Below are positions 26,961 through 35,570 of a DNA stretch of 64,000 nucleotides, in pieces. A program made the position numbers and the translations under genes. The stretch's first letter is position 1. Every line of letters starts with the position of its first letter. The stretch spans positions 186,001-250,000 of the forward strand of contig NZ_CP107976.1 in NCBI RefSeq assembly GCF_036099295.1, read 5' to 3'. A model generated the notes under the pieces. The model had not been told where the DNA came from and ran no database searches. It saw only the letters and a list, made by a program, of their open reading frames with translations. The DNA comes from Streptomyces sp. NBC_00358 (GTDB taxonomy: Bacteria > Actinomycetota > Actinomycetes > Streptomycetales > Streptomycetaceae).

Positions 26961-27275
26961 TCAGCAGGCGTCTGGGTCTTCCGTCAGCACGGTCCGTGCC
27001 TGGTCGGCGGGCAGGCGTCCGAGTGCCATCACAATGCCCACAGCCTGCTCTCTCACCGTGTTCGCGCCGGGGTTTTGCGGCATGCCCGGTCGCTCTGGCA
27101 GCGCCCCCACCTCATGTGCGGTGGCCGCGGTGCGCGGGATGGTCGTGGTGGTCGACTGCTCGGAGTCCGGGTCACCCTTTCGGTCGTGGTCGGAGGCCAA
27201 CAGCTCCCGCATCCGACTCGCCTCCTCGTTGATCTGGGCCGATGCCGGGCCCCCGCCGTACGCTGAGCGGATCAC
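26961..27275 (-). CDS. Truncated ANTAR-domain-like protein
   Basis: 104 residues. The C-terminal part, VREQAVGIVMALGRLPADQA then RTVLTE, is the beginning of an ANTAR RNA-binding domain (AxGIVMAxxGxxxxxA). It stops before the domain's third helix, so it is probably C-terminally truncated. The GTG at 27273-27275 overlaps the stop of the membrane protein gene. The first 60 residues are polar with no known fold. Function uncertain. Confidence 0.4.
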   Translation of the reverse strand: MIRSAYGGGPASAQINEEASRMRELLASDHDRKGDPDSEQSTTTTIPRTAATAHEVGALPERPGMPQNPGANTVREQAVGIVMALGRLPADQARTVLTEDPDAC

Positions 27276-28813
27276 CCGAGCATGGCAAGAACGGCTGGGG
27301 TTCGCCGTGTGGGGATCTGCATGGCCAGAGGAAATCGCAGCTGGCGGGGTGATCCCCTGCTCGGCGTGCGCCTCCGGTCCGAAGCACTGATTCGCGTATG
27401 CCCCGCCGTCACGTCAGCAAACATCGGCCACCAAAGGGCCCACGGCGTCTCTGGGCCTCCCTGGCGGGCTAGGGATCCAAGGCCAAGCCCGCTCAACACG
27501 CCTGGCTGACAGAGAAGTTGCTCATGCTTCGCCAGGGGCGGCAATCGGCAGGTTCGGGGCCCTGCGACTCTCAGTGGCAAGCCGGGGCCGCCCTCACCGG
27601 ATAATCGCTGCTCCGCAGCGTCAGCGGCGGCCAGGACGCCCAGGGTCGCCAGGACAACCACGACGACCAGGAGCACAAGGGCCACGGAGGCGGGCGTGGG
27701 GTAGTGCCACAGGACGAGCGCCAGGGCACCGACCGCGATGACGACGACCGTGGTCAGGGGCCTGTGCATGCGCAGCCACTCTCCGGCCGCACCTGGCTTC
27801 CGTCCCGTCCGGGCGAGGGCTTGCCCGGCGGTCTGGGTCCCTCGGGCGGCAGCTGCGCGCACGGCACCGGCACCGCGACCATGTCCGTAAAGATACCCGG
27901 AGATCACGGTGAGCAGTGCGGTGAGGAGCACGGTGAGAATGGTTTGCCGGAGGAACCTCACCAGGGTGTCGTAGAGGGCTGCTGCCGCGTCCTGCGACTG
28001 GGCTGCCGGAGGCACCGCGTCCAGACAGATCTGACGGATCACGGCGAGTGCGATGAGCAGCACGCACATCATGGCGCCGATACCGCTGCCTGCGGCCATC
28101 AGCGCAAGCCGGTGTGAGGGCGCCGCCCAGATGCCCAGCCCGGCGAGCACGACCACCGTCCAGGGCAACCACGGGGCGACGACGCTGAGCCAGCGGGCAG
28201 CATCACGGGCCTCACTCAGATGGTCGTTGTGCACCAGCACGATCGACTTGTCTGCCCCGGGAATGTCCTCCGCCCCGACAAGGGTCACGCCGATCAGCTG
28301 CTTCTGAAGTTCCTCGATGACAGCGCCGACGTTCAGCGTGATGGTGTCGCCCTTGACCTCGACCGCTCCGCCTGCCTCCCCTGTGAGGACGTTCGTCGCG
28401 GCGGTGTGCGCGCCGCGGTGGATGCTGTCCCACGCCTTGGCGAAAGCATCGCTCGTCACGACTTGGGCGACTGTGTAGCGCACGCCGGCCCTCAGCCCGC
28501 CCTTGAGCTCTTCATCCAGCGATCTGGCCGCGTCGACCAGGAAACGGGGCGCATTCTGGTCGGCCAGAGTGTCGGCGAGTGTTTCGGTGATCTTGCGAAC
28601 GTCAATCTTGTGGACCAGACCATCGGTGGCACGCTCGATGATCAGGTCCTGGACAGCGGGGTCTCGGGCGAGGGGTGAGACCGTCTGCTCATACCGATCT
28701 ATGTCGGTGACCTCGGAATTTACCCAGGTGGCGACGACGCTGATGGGCGCCATCAGAACAGCCAGGAGGAGGAGCAGGGACGCTCCGCAAAGGCGCAGGC
28801 GACCGCTTCGCAC
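27272..28813 (-). CDS. Multi-pass membrane protein with large extracytoplasmic domain
   Basis: About 513 residues. One N-terminal helix (LCGASLLLLLAVLMAPISVV), then about 200 residues of soluble domain (TDIDRYEQTVSPLARDPAVQ; RATDGLVHKIDVRKITETLA; NVGAVIEELQKQLIGVTL), then helices WTVVVLAGLGIWA, MAAGSGIGAMMCVLLIALAV, TILTVLLTALLTVISGYLY, LTTVVVIAVGALALVLW and VALVLLVVVVVLATLGVLAA. The soluble part resembles actinobacterial proteins of unknown function. The last 100 codons look less like coding sequence, so the stop at 27272 may be a read-through of a lost 3' end. The start (GTG 28813) is uncertain. Confidence 0.65.
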   Translation of the reverse strand: MRSGRLRLCGASLLLLLAVLMAPISVVATWVNSEVTDIDRYEQTVSPLARDPAVQDLIIERATDGLVHKIDVRKITETLADTLADQNAPRFLVDAARSLDEELKGGLRAGVRYTVAQVVTSDAFAKAWDSIHRGAHTAATNVLTGEAGGAVEVKGDTITLNVGAVIEELQKQLIGVTLVGAEDIPGADKSIVLVHNDHLSEARDAARWLSVVAPWLPWTVVVLAGLGIWAAPSHRLALMAAGSGIGAMMCVLLIALAVIRQICLDAVPPAAQSQDAAAALYDTLVRFLRQTILTVLLTALLTVISGYLYGHGRGAGAVRAAAARGTQTAGQALARTGRKPGAAGEWLRMHRPLTTVVVIAVGALALVLWHYPTPASVALVLLVVVVVLATLGVLAAADAAEQRLSGEGGPGLPLRVAGPRTCRLPPLAKHEQLLCQPGVLSGLGLGSLARQGGPETPWALWWPMFADVTAGHTRISASDRRRTPSRGSPRQLRFPLAMQIPTRRTPAVLAMLG

Positions 28814-29419
28814 CCCGAGAGGGCGCTGCAGCCGCTCGTCCTCCGCTCGTTCGGCATGGCCCGAAGGGCCGTGCAGCTTGTGCCTGCCATGCTCTGGCGG
28901 GCCGGGGGGCGGCAGACGAGTCCACGGCGAACTCCCTCCGCGCGCAGTCCTCGGCGCACCACGGCGGTATGCGCCCTGAGGGGCGGATACCGTAGGACCG
29001 GCCAGCCCCTGTAACCTCCATCGTCGTTCATCGACCACAAGCACGCAGCCTGTCCAGGAGCTCCCCGTACCTTCGCCTCCCCTGGTCATGGCCCGCTGCC
29101 GAACACTGCCGCATCTGCTCCCGAAGATCGGAGCGGGCACGGTCCGGCTGGAGTCGGCCCGCGCAATCACCTGCCGATGATCCCGTCACCTGCCGCAGCG
29201 TCTGCTGCCGACAGGCAGGAACGGTCACAACCGTTCACGCCCCGCTCCCTCAGATCACCCGTCCCAGGACGGGCAGAACGCCCCGGACAGAGGTAGGTCG
29301 CGAGGTCACAGGAACCTCCGAAGACGGCCGCCTGTCGTCGCGGATCTCCCAGCGGGCTCACAGGCGCCGGAACCAGCGCAGGCGGGCGAAGGCGCGCTCC
29401 ACGACCCAGCTTCCACACG
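28814..29419. other. No confident gene
   Basis: Upstream region of the membrane-protein gene and beyond. Minus-strand frames stay open but with non-coding-like composition. I see no RNA gene, repeat or terminator. Confidence 0.4.
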
Positions 29420-29610
29420 GCACGGAGCGACAAAGGCGCTACAGGAGGGCTACGACGCCGAGGACCGCGCCCACGCCGAGAAGGCGATCGAGACCTTCGC
29501 CCGCAGCTACGGGACGCGGTGGCAGACCTCACGAAGATCATCGACGACCGGGACACGGCCGGCGTTCTACGCCTTCCCTGGCGCGATGCAGCTCGTCGCC
29601 ATGGGGATCT
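29420..29610 (+). pseudogene. IS256-family transposase fragment
   Basis: Frames read ALQEGYDAEDRAHAEKAIET with FARSYG, then VADLTKIIDDRD, then AFYAFP. These are ordered pieces of the IS256 motif chain (A...F...YG..WP....I.DD...L..FY.YP) that precedes the C-terminal catalytic Glu region. At least one frameshift; both ends missing. Confidence 0.45.
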
Positions 29611-29810
29611 GAGCCCTCAAGTTCCAGCCCTCGCCGTCCGCACTGGCGCACGGCGCCCGACCCTTCGAGCCGCAGGCACCGGGCAGAACAGCGACGGCCG
29701 GACACAGCCCGGAGGCACTGACTTGGTCACTCCCGACTGAAAAGCCCAGGCCGGGGCACTCGGTCTCGGCGGCACCAATGGGCGCCGCTCCCCGAGAGAA
29801 GGAGAATCCC

Positions 29811-29885
29811 GTGTACATAGGCCTGGGTACCGTCGTTCTCATCATCGTCATCGTCGCTGTCGTCATGCTGCTGCGCCGCGGCTGA
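29811..29885 (+). CDS. 24-residue hydrophobic membrane peptide
   Basis: A GTG-started frame preceded by GAGAAGGAG at a good distance encodes MYIGLGTVVLIIVIVAVVML then LRRG and stop: one transmembrane helix with a positively charged cytoplasmic end. Very short hydrophobic proteins of this layout recur in streptomycetes. Stand-alone, between two transposase relics. Function unknown. Confidence 0.55.
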   Translation: MYIGLGTVVLIIVIVAVVMLLRRG

Positions 29886-29939
29886 CCCACGCTCGGCACC
29901 TGTACGCGATCTCAAACGACATCCGCCGGACCTCTGCCA

Positions 29940-30110
29940 CGCTGGTGGAGTTGAGCGTGGTCGCAGGTGTCGCGGTCACTCAAGTCGCGGCCCGGTATGC
30001 GATGTCGAGGCATTCGGTGCACTCCTGGGTGCGCAAGTACGAGCAGGCGGGTCTTGCGGGGGCTGGGGGCGTCGCCGGCGTCGGTTGCGCAACCACCCTC
30101 CTGCTCGAGG
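29940..30110 (+). pseudogene. IS481-family transposase, N-terminal fragment
   Basis: Reads VELSVVAGVAVTQVAARYAM then SRHSVHSWVRKYEQAGLAG. This is the winged-helix DNA-binding start of IS481/IS3-like transposases (V...AGxxVTxVAxRxGVSRxxVHxWxxRYxxxGLAG). The DDE domain is absent. Confidence 0.6.
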
Positions 30111-30432
30111 GACCGGCTCGCCGAGTACGTCAAGACCGCATGGCAGCAAGAGCAGTCCGCGCGGTGCATCCCTCTGCCGACAACCTGACAGGACCAGGAA
30201 ACCTCAGCGGCGGCCGACACCCTCCCAGCTACAGCTCCCTGCCGCGAACGGTGACCACCGCGACGGAGGAAAGAGGCCGCGCCCCCAGCACTGCGCGAGG
30301 CCATCTCTCGAGGTGATCGATGAGGCGGCCACGACACTCGGGATCGTTCCCGAGCGCGGCATTTTGACCAATTTCGCAATGCTTTGAGTATCCGCGGGCC
30401 GTGAAGGCCGGAGAACGGGGTACACGGCCACC

Positions 30433-30663
30433 ATGATCGCCTCTCAAGTCCTCGCGGCCGACGGCTCGTCGTCGCTCTTCCTGATCGTCGCCGGTGTAGT
30501 GGTGGCTGCCCTTCTGATCGGCGCGTTCTGGTACGGCAGCCGACGCGCAGCACACCGAAAGAGTTCCGGCGCCAGGCCGGTAGCGCCACATCCACAGACG
30601 GCACCCCGTCAGGATTCCTGGCAGACACCTGACGACGACACCGACGGGCAGCCCCGGCATTGA
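30433..30663 (+). CDS. DUF6479-like small membrane protein
   Basis: 76 residues: a single membrane helix FLIVAGVVVAALLIGAFWYG followed by a basic stretch (SRRAAHRKSSG) and an acidic C-terminus with SWQTPDDDTD. The helix/FWYGSRR/polar tail layout with a terminal QxPDD element matches the small DUF6479 family common in Streptomyces. Function unknown. Confidence 0.6.
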   Translation: MIASQVLAADGSSSLFLIVAGVVVAALLIGAFWYGSRRAAHRKSSGARPVAPHPQTAPRQDSWQTPDDDTDGQPRH

Positions 30664-30807
30664 CCCGACCCCCACCGCCACGCCTGGCACTCAGTCACCC
30701 CTGCGCTGATTGAGGCCGTTTCCCGCGGCATCACACTGAAGATCGCACGCAGGGCACGGCCCACGGCTCCGGTCTGGGCAAACTGTCAACTGGCGTAACC
30801 GTCGGTC

Positions 30808-31422
30808 TCAACCGTCGGCCACGGGCCTGGAGCCGATGGCTGCGCAGGCTGCCTCCTTTGTGGGGTAGCCGTCCGCCGGGTAGATCACCGGCCCGCCGAG
30901 TTTCCCCTGGCCGTCGGTGGCGGAGGACTCGCCGCTGTCGGGCTGGGCGTTGGGGAAATAGCAGGCCGCGAACCGGGTCGGCTTGGGAGTCTGCGGCACT
31001 GTGCCCTGCATGGGCTGGTTCCACATCCGCTCCCAGGTTGCCGCGCAGGAACGCTCCGCGTCCCGCGGATCGAAATCCTTCATGGCTTTGAGCGGCAGCT
31101 GGCTCAGGTCCGCCTCGGGCGACAGCGTGCGAGCACACATGACATTGCGCCCGTCCTCGCCCCATGGACCGAATGTGGCTACGGCAGCCGTGGTGGCGCC
31201 CCCGAGGAGGACGGCCGTGGCCGCACCCACCATGAACAGGTGTCGGCGCCTCCCGGAACCGGCCGTGCCACGCGGCTGCTCGGTACGTCGCAGGATCTCC
31301 CGCAGGACGGCCTGGCCGTCTTCGGAGGCCGCCCAGCCGTCGGTGGCGTCGCCGGTGGGGCGCAGGGCGCGGACGGCGTTGAGGTCGGACGCCTGGCCGC
31401 GCTTGGTGGCGGTCTGTTTCAT
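30808..31422 (-). CDS. Membrane-anchored anti-sigma-like protein
   Basis: 204 residues. The cytoplasmic N-terminus has the anti-sigma-associated pattern DLNAVRALRPTGDATDGWAA, then one membrane helix (HLFMVGAATAVLLGGATTAA) and an extracytoplasmic domain with several cysteines. Its ATG overlaps the stop of the ECF sigma gene (ATGA), the classical arrangement in which the second gene holds the sigma factor at the membrane. No zinc-binding HxxxCxxC motif, so not a ZAS-type anti-sigma. Confidence 0.7.
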   Translation of the reverse strand: MKQTATKRGQASDLNAVRALRPTGDATDGWAASEDGQAVLREILRRTEQPRGTAGSGRRRHLFMVGAATAVLLGGATTAAVATFGPWGEDGRNVMCARTLSPEADLSQLPLKAMKDFDPRDAERSCAATWERMWNQPMQGTVPQTPKPTRFAACYFPNAQPDSGESSATDGQGKLGGPVIYPADGYPTKEAACAAIGSRPVADG

Positions 31423-32006
31423 GCTGACTCCCGTTGGGTGAAGTGGGCTTGGGCAAGGGCGCCATGGACCGGCTGTGCATGGCCTGCACGGGGCAGCGCC
31501 GCCCTGAACCTTTTGCGTGCCCGGTGCAGGCGCACAGCGAAGGCAGTGGCCGTGCAGCCCATGGCCACAGCCGCCTGCTTGGCCGTCAGTCCGTACCAGG
31601 CACTCAGCACGAGTACCTCCCTGTCCTGTTCGGAAAGCGCTGACAATGCAGCGGCCACCTCGACCCGTGTCCCTATCGCGTCACCGATCTCCGCGGCGCC
31701 CGTCCGGTCGGCCATCACCGCCAAGCGCTCGGTCAGCGCACGGTGCCGCTGGTCGGACCGCACGCGGTTGGCGAGCAGCCGCCGGGCCGAGGCGAGGAGC
31801 CACGGCAGGGCATCGTCGGGCACGGACCCGGACTTGCGCCAGGCCAGCACGAAGGTCTCCGACAGGATGTCCTGTGCTGTCTCCCGGTCCGTACGGTGCA
31901 GCAGATACGCCAGGACCCGATCAGCATGAGCCCTATAGAGAGCCTCCAGGGCCCGGTGTCCGGCCGGGTCACCGTACTCCCCGGTGGTTGTTCGTCGTCG
32001 TCTCAC
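31419..32006 (-). CDS. ECF-type RNA polymerase sigma factor
   Basis: 195 residues. Region 2: ALEALYRAHADRVLAYLLHR with TDRETAQDILSETFVLAWRK. Region 4 HTH: ALSALSEQDREVLVLSAWYG with LTAKQAAVAMGCTATAFAVR and LHRARKRF. Typical length. Coupled to the membrane protein downstream, which is the presumed anti-sigma factor. No obvious own promoter dyad found upstream. Confidence 0.9.
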   Translation of the reverse strand: MRRRRTTTGEYGDPAGHRALEALYRAHADRVLAYLLHRTDRETAQDILSETFVLAWRKSGSVPDDALPWLLASARRLLANRVRSDQRHRALTERLAVMADRTGAAEIGDAIGTRVEVAAALSALSEQDREVLVLSAWYGLTAKQAAVAMGCTATAFAVRLHRARKRFRAALPRAGHAQPVHGALAQAHFTQRESA

Positions 32007-32088
32007 AGCACCTCCATCTTCCGCCCGTCAACGGCTGTCAACCGGTAGATGTACGGCCGGACCGGATCTCTTACAGCCTCCGGCGGAT

Positions 32089-32184
32089 TCAGACTCGGGC
32101 CATACCGGCACAGGTGACGATCGCGCAGGGGCTACTCGCGCGGTTCTTCAGCCAGTCCTCGGCAAGCAGGCGGGAAAGGATCAT
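32089..32184 (-). CDS. 31-residue peptide with two C-terminal cysteines
   Basis: ATG at 32184 preceded at ideal spacing by GGGAGGAG. The product starts MILSRLLAEDWLKNR and ends ASSPCAIVTCAGMARV. A charged, Leu-rich 15-residue head plus a Ser/Thr/Cys tail is the size and shape of a small RiPP precursor, but no lanthipeptide, lasso or thiopeptide enzyme is encoded nearby. Third in a chain of tiny ORFs after the I36 gene. Regulatory leader or spurious ORF are alternatives. Confidence 0.4.
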   Translation of the reverse strand: MILSRLLAEDWLKNRASSPCAIVTCAGMARV

Positions 32185-32220
32185 GGCGGCTCCTCCCGTC
32201 CGCACTCGCCGGTCTGCCCG

Positions 32221-32322
32221 TCAGCGCGCCGCTCGCATCGGCGACGCTCCCGGCCCCCGCACGGCCCTTGCCCGGGTCGATACCAGAGCCGCCCGTGCTA
32301 CCGCTGCGCGTACCGCGGTCAC
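32221..32322 (-). CDS. 33-residue basic peptide (tiny ORF)
   Basis: GTG at 32322 overlaps the stop of the preceding 42-codon ORF (GTGA). Product MTAVRAAVARAALVSTRARA then VRGPGASPMRAAR: Arg/Ala-rich and amphipathic. No recognised family; may be spurious. Confidence 0.25.
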   Translation of the reverse strand: MTAVRAAVARAALVSTRARAVRGPGASPMRAAR

Positions 32323-32447
32323 GTCATCCGGTTCGGCTCGGCCCTGTATCCGGATCCGGTTCGAATGGGCCTTGAGGCGTCACCTCCGGTGGCGCGCCTG
32401 TGCACAGGAAGCGTCACTTCTTTGAGATCGTCTGCGGTGTCTCTCAT
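32319..32447 (-). CDS. 42-residue peptide (tiny ORF) coupled to the I36 gene
   Basis: The ATG at 32447 overlaps the stop of the I36-type gene (ATGA). Product starts MRDTADDLKEVTLPVHRRAT and is charged with no signal peptide. Overlap at both ends suggests translational coupling, but it could be chance. Confidence 0.3.
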   Translation of the reverse strand: MRDTADDLKEVTLPVHRRATGGDASRPIRTGSGYRAEPNRMT

Positions 32448-33127
32448 GCACGCTTGACTTCGAACACGTCGACCTTGTCGTTCCAGTTGCCGCCACCGGG
32501 GTAGTCCATGTTCTTGAAGTTCGACCAGCCGTGCGGAGGCTCAAGCTCGCGCTGCCGGTCGTGCAGCAGGCCTGAACGTGAGTCCCAGATCGTCGCGAAT
32601 CCGTAGTTGAGCGGCCAACGGGCCACCCAGTAGAAGACCGAGCTGAGCTTGTCCCGGAATCCGTAGTCACCGAGATTCTTCTTGCCGCTGCTGGAGAACT
32701 GCAGACGCCTGCCCTTGTAGTTCGCGTCCTGATACAGGCACCAGTAGTCGGACGCGCAGTTGTCGCGCGGGTCCGAAGCAGCCTGGAGTTTCGAGGCCTT
32801 GATGGTGTCCTCTCGGACTTTCGCAGGCAGATCGGGATCTGCCAGGGATTCTTCGTCCGTGTCGTAGCAATGGACTTCGCCGTCGGGAAGTTCGGTGCAG
32901 ATGTTGGCGCCTTCCCATGACGAAGAGAGGTCGATCTTCTGTCCCCGGTAGTCGGCGATCACCGGCTTCACCGGCTCCGTCGGCCCTTCTTTGACCGGGG
33001 GCGGGGTTGTGGTGACCGACGGGTCCGGGACGGGTCCGTCGGCGTGCGCCAACGGCCCGGTGCCGAGGAGGAGGGCACCGGCAGAGACGGTGCAGAGGAG
33101 GGCAGAAGCAAGGGATTTGGATATCAA
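32444..33127 (-). CDS. Secreted peptidase-inhibitor family I36-like protein
   Basis: 227 residues. Signal peptide MISKSLASALLCTVSAGALL then GTGPLAHA. A Pro/Thr linker follows, then a domain of about 100 residues with CASDYWCLYQDANYKGRRLQ, LGDYGFRDKLSSVFYW and WNDKVDVFEV. These are the beta/gamma-crystallin-like features of I36 (SMI-type metalloprotease inhibitor) proteins. TTG start at 33127, overlapping the stop of the lipoprotein gene, with GGAG eight bases upstream. Exported; could inhibit proteases or bind calcium. Last sizeable gene of the secreted-protein run. Confidence 0.75.
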   Translation of the reverse strand: MISKSLASALLCTVSAGALLLGTGPLAHADGPVPDPSVTTTPPPVKEGPTEPVKPVIADYRGQKIDLSSSWEGANICTELPDGEVHCYDTDEESLADPDLPAKVREDTIKASKLQAASDPRDNCASDYWCLYQDANYKGRRLQFSSSGKKNLGDYGFRDKLSSVFYWVARWPLNYGFATIWDSRSGLLHDRQRELEPPHGWSNFKNMDYPGGGNWNDKVDVFEVKRA

Positions 33128-33561
33128 GGGTTGTTCTCCATTGTGGTGTCGTAGTGGTGCAATATGACCCCGCCGTGGCCATAAACAGTGAGGACGTAAC
33201 CCTGCTGGAGGTTGACGCCTGTTCCGGTCAGGAAAGACGTCAACGTCTTGTCGAATTCGTCGAATCCGCTTCCGTAGCCGGACTTCTTACGGGTCCACAC
33301 GGTGAGGGTCGGCACACCGGCCCGGTTCTTCACGTACTTGAGGCCGTACACGTCCCGGTAACCGCCGACGCTTCGGTAGCGTGCCGCCAGGTCGCTGTCG
33401 CTCCTGGCCAGCGACGCGCTGGCCGTCGGCTGACCGCCCGCAGCGGCCGAATCGTTCTTCGGTGAGGTCTCTGTGCTGCATCCCGAGAGCAGGACGGCGG
33501 CAATCAGCAGGAACGCGGGCAGGGTTCTCTTCCCGGTCCCCGCATGCGACGGGTCAGCCAT
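33124..33561 (-). CDS. Lipoprotein of unknown function
   Basis: 145 residues. Lipoprotein signal FLLIAAVLLSGCSTETSPKN (lipobox LSGC). The mature part contains DSDLAARYRSVGGYRDVYGL and KYVKNRAGVPTLTVWTRKKS with a YVLTVYGHGGVILHHYDTTM ending. It overlaps the preceding gene by 8 bases and the next by 4. Family not recognised. Confidence 0.65.
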   Translation of the reverse strand: MADPSHAGTGKRTLPAFLLIAAVLLSGCSTETSPKNDSAAAGGQPTASASLARSDSDLAARYRSVGGYRDVYGLKYVKNRAGVPTLTVWTRKKSGYGSGFDEFDKTLTSFLTGTGVNLQQGYVLTVYGHGGVILHHYDTTMENNP

Positions 33562-34080
33562 GGACAAGAGGTGAGCTTTGCGGGTCCTTGGCAATGGCCG
33601 CCTTGCCGTCGCCCTCGATGTCGTGGACGACCGTCGAATCCGCCGACCACCCCACCTCACCGTCGTAAACCGTGGACGGGGCCGGGCAGTTGTTGACCGG
33701 CTCGTCGAGGAACCAGGTGTGGTTGTCGTTGACGAGTCGGGCAGATCGCACGTCTTGGTCGTGACGACGTGGTCCTCGCTGGTCTTGGTGAGACGCTCTT
33801 CCAGCCTTGTCGTGATCTCGAAGCTGGTGAACCGCTTGGACAGGTCGATGGCTTGACCGTCACGGATCTGCCGGCTCGCCGTCAACTTGCCCGAAATCAG
33901 CCCGTCCTTCAGCCTGACGGTGTTCTGCACGTAGGAGGTCGTCACCAGCTTCTGACCGGAAGAGACAACATCGAACTGGGAGCGGGAGAACTGGTCCGTG
34001 GCGGATGCCGGGGCCTCCAGCAGCATGCAAGAAGCCACGGCCGCGCCGATCGATCCGACAGGCGTGAGCAGGTGACGCAT
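33554..34080 (-). pseudogene. Exported protein with a single-base frameshift
   Basis: Starts MRHLLTPVGSIGAAVASCML with cleavage after APASA, then DQFSRSQFDVVSSGQKLVTT and VVTTKTCDLPD. A lost base at about 33735 shifts the frame; the other frame continues LVNDNHTWFLDEPVNNCPAP and DGEVGWSADSTVVHDIEGDG and stops at 33554, overlapping the next start. Restoring one C gives an intact protein of about 175 residues. Not recognised. Could be a sequencing error rather than true decay. Confidence 0.6.
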
Positions 34081-34492
34081 CAGCACTTCCTTTGTTGGTG
34101 AACAGGCGGGATCAAAAAGCCCCCGCCTCCGAGACCCGGACCGTCCAAACAGCGGTGCTTGCCCAAGACGCCGGCCGGGATGGATGTCTTGAGGTGAGGT
34201 GACGCGAAGGACGCCGCATTCGTCGGCGGAGCACCCGGAGCCGGGCTCTATGCGCCTCCGGCATCTGACCGGGCACACCAGCTCTTGCGCGCAGACCGAA
34301 CGGTGGGCGCATCCTGGTCCGGTTCCGTCATGCGGCCGCGGCCTGCGGGCTCCGAAAACGGGCCCCGGCAGGATCGAAGTCAGGGTCGACGTCGTGGCAG
34401 GAGCGGGCGCAGCCGGCCCCAGGATTCCGGGGAAGCCCGGCGAGGCCGGGGGCTCAGAGCGCGAGTCTTCACTTGTCGGTCGGGTACGGAGA
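34081..34492. other. Gap inside the secreted-protein run; no gene seen
   Basis: About 410 bases between two minus-strand genes. No start with a ribosome site and no hairpin that I can support. Confidence 0.4.
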
Positions 34493-35202
34493 TCAGGCTT
34501 GGCGGCGGGCCAGCCGTTGTGCGGCCCGGCGTCTGTCCCGCTGGAAGGGATCGGCGGACGCCCCGGCGCCCTTGCCCGGGGTGACAGCCCACGTCCGGAG
34601 CTTGTCCGCGACCCTGGTGAGGTGGCCGTCTTCGGGCGGGGCGTCGATGTAGAACAGGGCTTCGTCAGGCCATTTGTCGTCACCGCCCCAGCGGACGACA
34701 CCTTCCAGGTCGGCGAGGATGTCACGGACGATCACGAGTTGGTTGGAGAAGAAGCCGCCCCGCTGTCCGGAAGGGTAGAAGCCTGGGCGGATCTGGACTG
34801 CCGTCCCCGAGGCGAGGTTGGACTCGGCCAGCTCGTTCCGGATCGCTCCGGGGTGGCGCCAGCCACGTCGTCGCGGCGCAGTGGGTCGACCTCATAGTGG
34901 AACCGCTGGACGACATGAACGAGAACGGTTTCGATGTCCCCCATACGGACCTGGACGCCGTCGAGAGGCGTACCGGGCACAGGGCGGGTCCAAATGTTGC
35001 CGCCGTCGTCGGCGGACTTCTCCGTCTCCCAGCCGTTCAGCGACGGTCGGCCCGTGACCGTCCTGCCCGGGACCTGAGCCTCGCCAGGCCGCGCCTCCGC
35101 ATGGGCCGGCAGCACGTTCCCCGTGAAGGAGGCCAGGACAGTGGCGCCGGCGACAGCGGCGGTACGGGAGAGCAGGGTGCGGCGTGATAAGTCAGCGCTC
35201 AC
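34493..35202 (-). pseudogene. Tat-exported protein with a single-base frameshift
   Basis: GTG at 35202 (GGAG eight bases before) starts MSADLSRRTLLSRTAAVAGA, a twin-arginine signal with hydrophobic core to VLPAHA. It continues RPSLNGWETEKSADDGGNIW and VLVHVVQRFHYEVDP. A missing G at about 34846 shifts the frame; the sequence resumes IRNELAESNLASGTAVQIRP, FYPSGQRGGFFSNQLVIVRD and ALFYIDAPPEDGHLTRVADK, stop at 34493. One base restores a protein of about 236 residues. Not recognised. Confidence 0.6.
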
Positions 35203-35222
35203 GTGCGTAACTCCAGAAGTGG

Positions 35223-35570
35223 CTAGAGAGCCGAAGAGACTGCTTGGAAGATGAGGAAGGGAACGAGAACTGCCGGCATGGCCTTGAGCCACGGCCCCAC
35301 GGGCCGGTCCCGACGCAACGGGACCAAGCCGTCCGCCAACACCAGCAGCAGCAGGACAAGCAGTCCGGATGCGGCCACGGTCCATGTGGCCACGCCGGCC
35401 CGGTCGCAGTCGGCCCCGCACACTTCGATGATCGTGCTGGAGCGGTCGATGACCGATCCGCCCCATCGGCGTTCGGAAAGCCACCACAGGCTGTACAGGG
35501 GCACCATGGCCGGGATCCCGACGAGGAGGTTGACCAGCAGCGCCAGCCACGCTGTCCGCAGATTCTTCAT
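35223..35570 (-). CDS. Small membrane protein
   Basis: 115 residues with three hydrophobic segments (WLALLVNLLVGIPAMVPLYS; ATWTVAASGLLVLLLLVLAD; LKAMPAVLVPFLIFQAVSSA) and a short Cys-containing extracytoplasmic loop (EVCGADCDR). The ATG shares one base with the stop of the upstream gene (TGATG), so it is coupled. No family recognised. Confidence 0.65.
   Translation of the reverse strand: MKNLRTAWLALLVNLLVGIPAMVPLYSLWWLSERRWGGSVIDRSSTIIEVCGADCDRAGVATWTVAASGLLVLLLLVLADGLVPLRRDRPVGPWLKAMPAVLVPFLIFQAVSSAL

Noticed and set aside
25259..27232. 657-codon plus-strand frame
   Set aside because: Runs across three well-supported minus-strand genes of the overlapping operon; no motifs.
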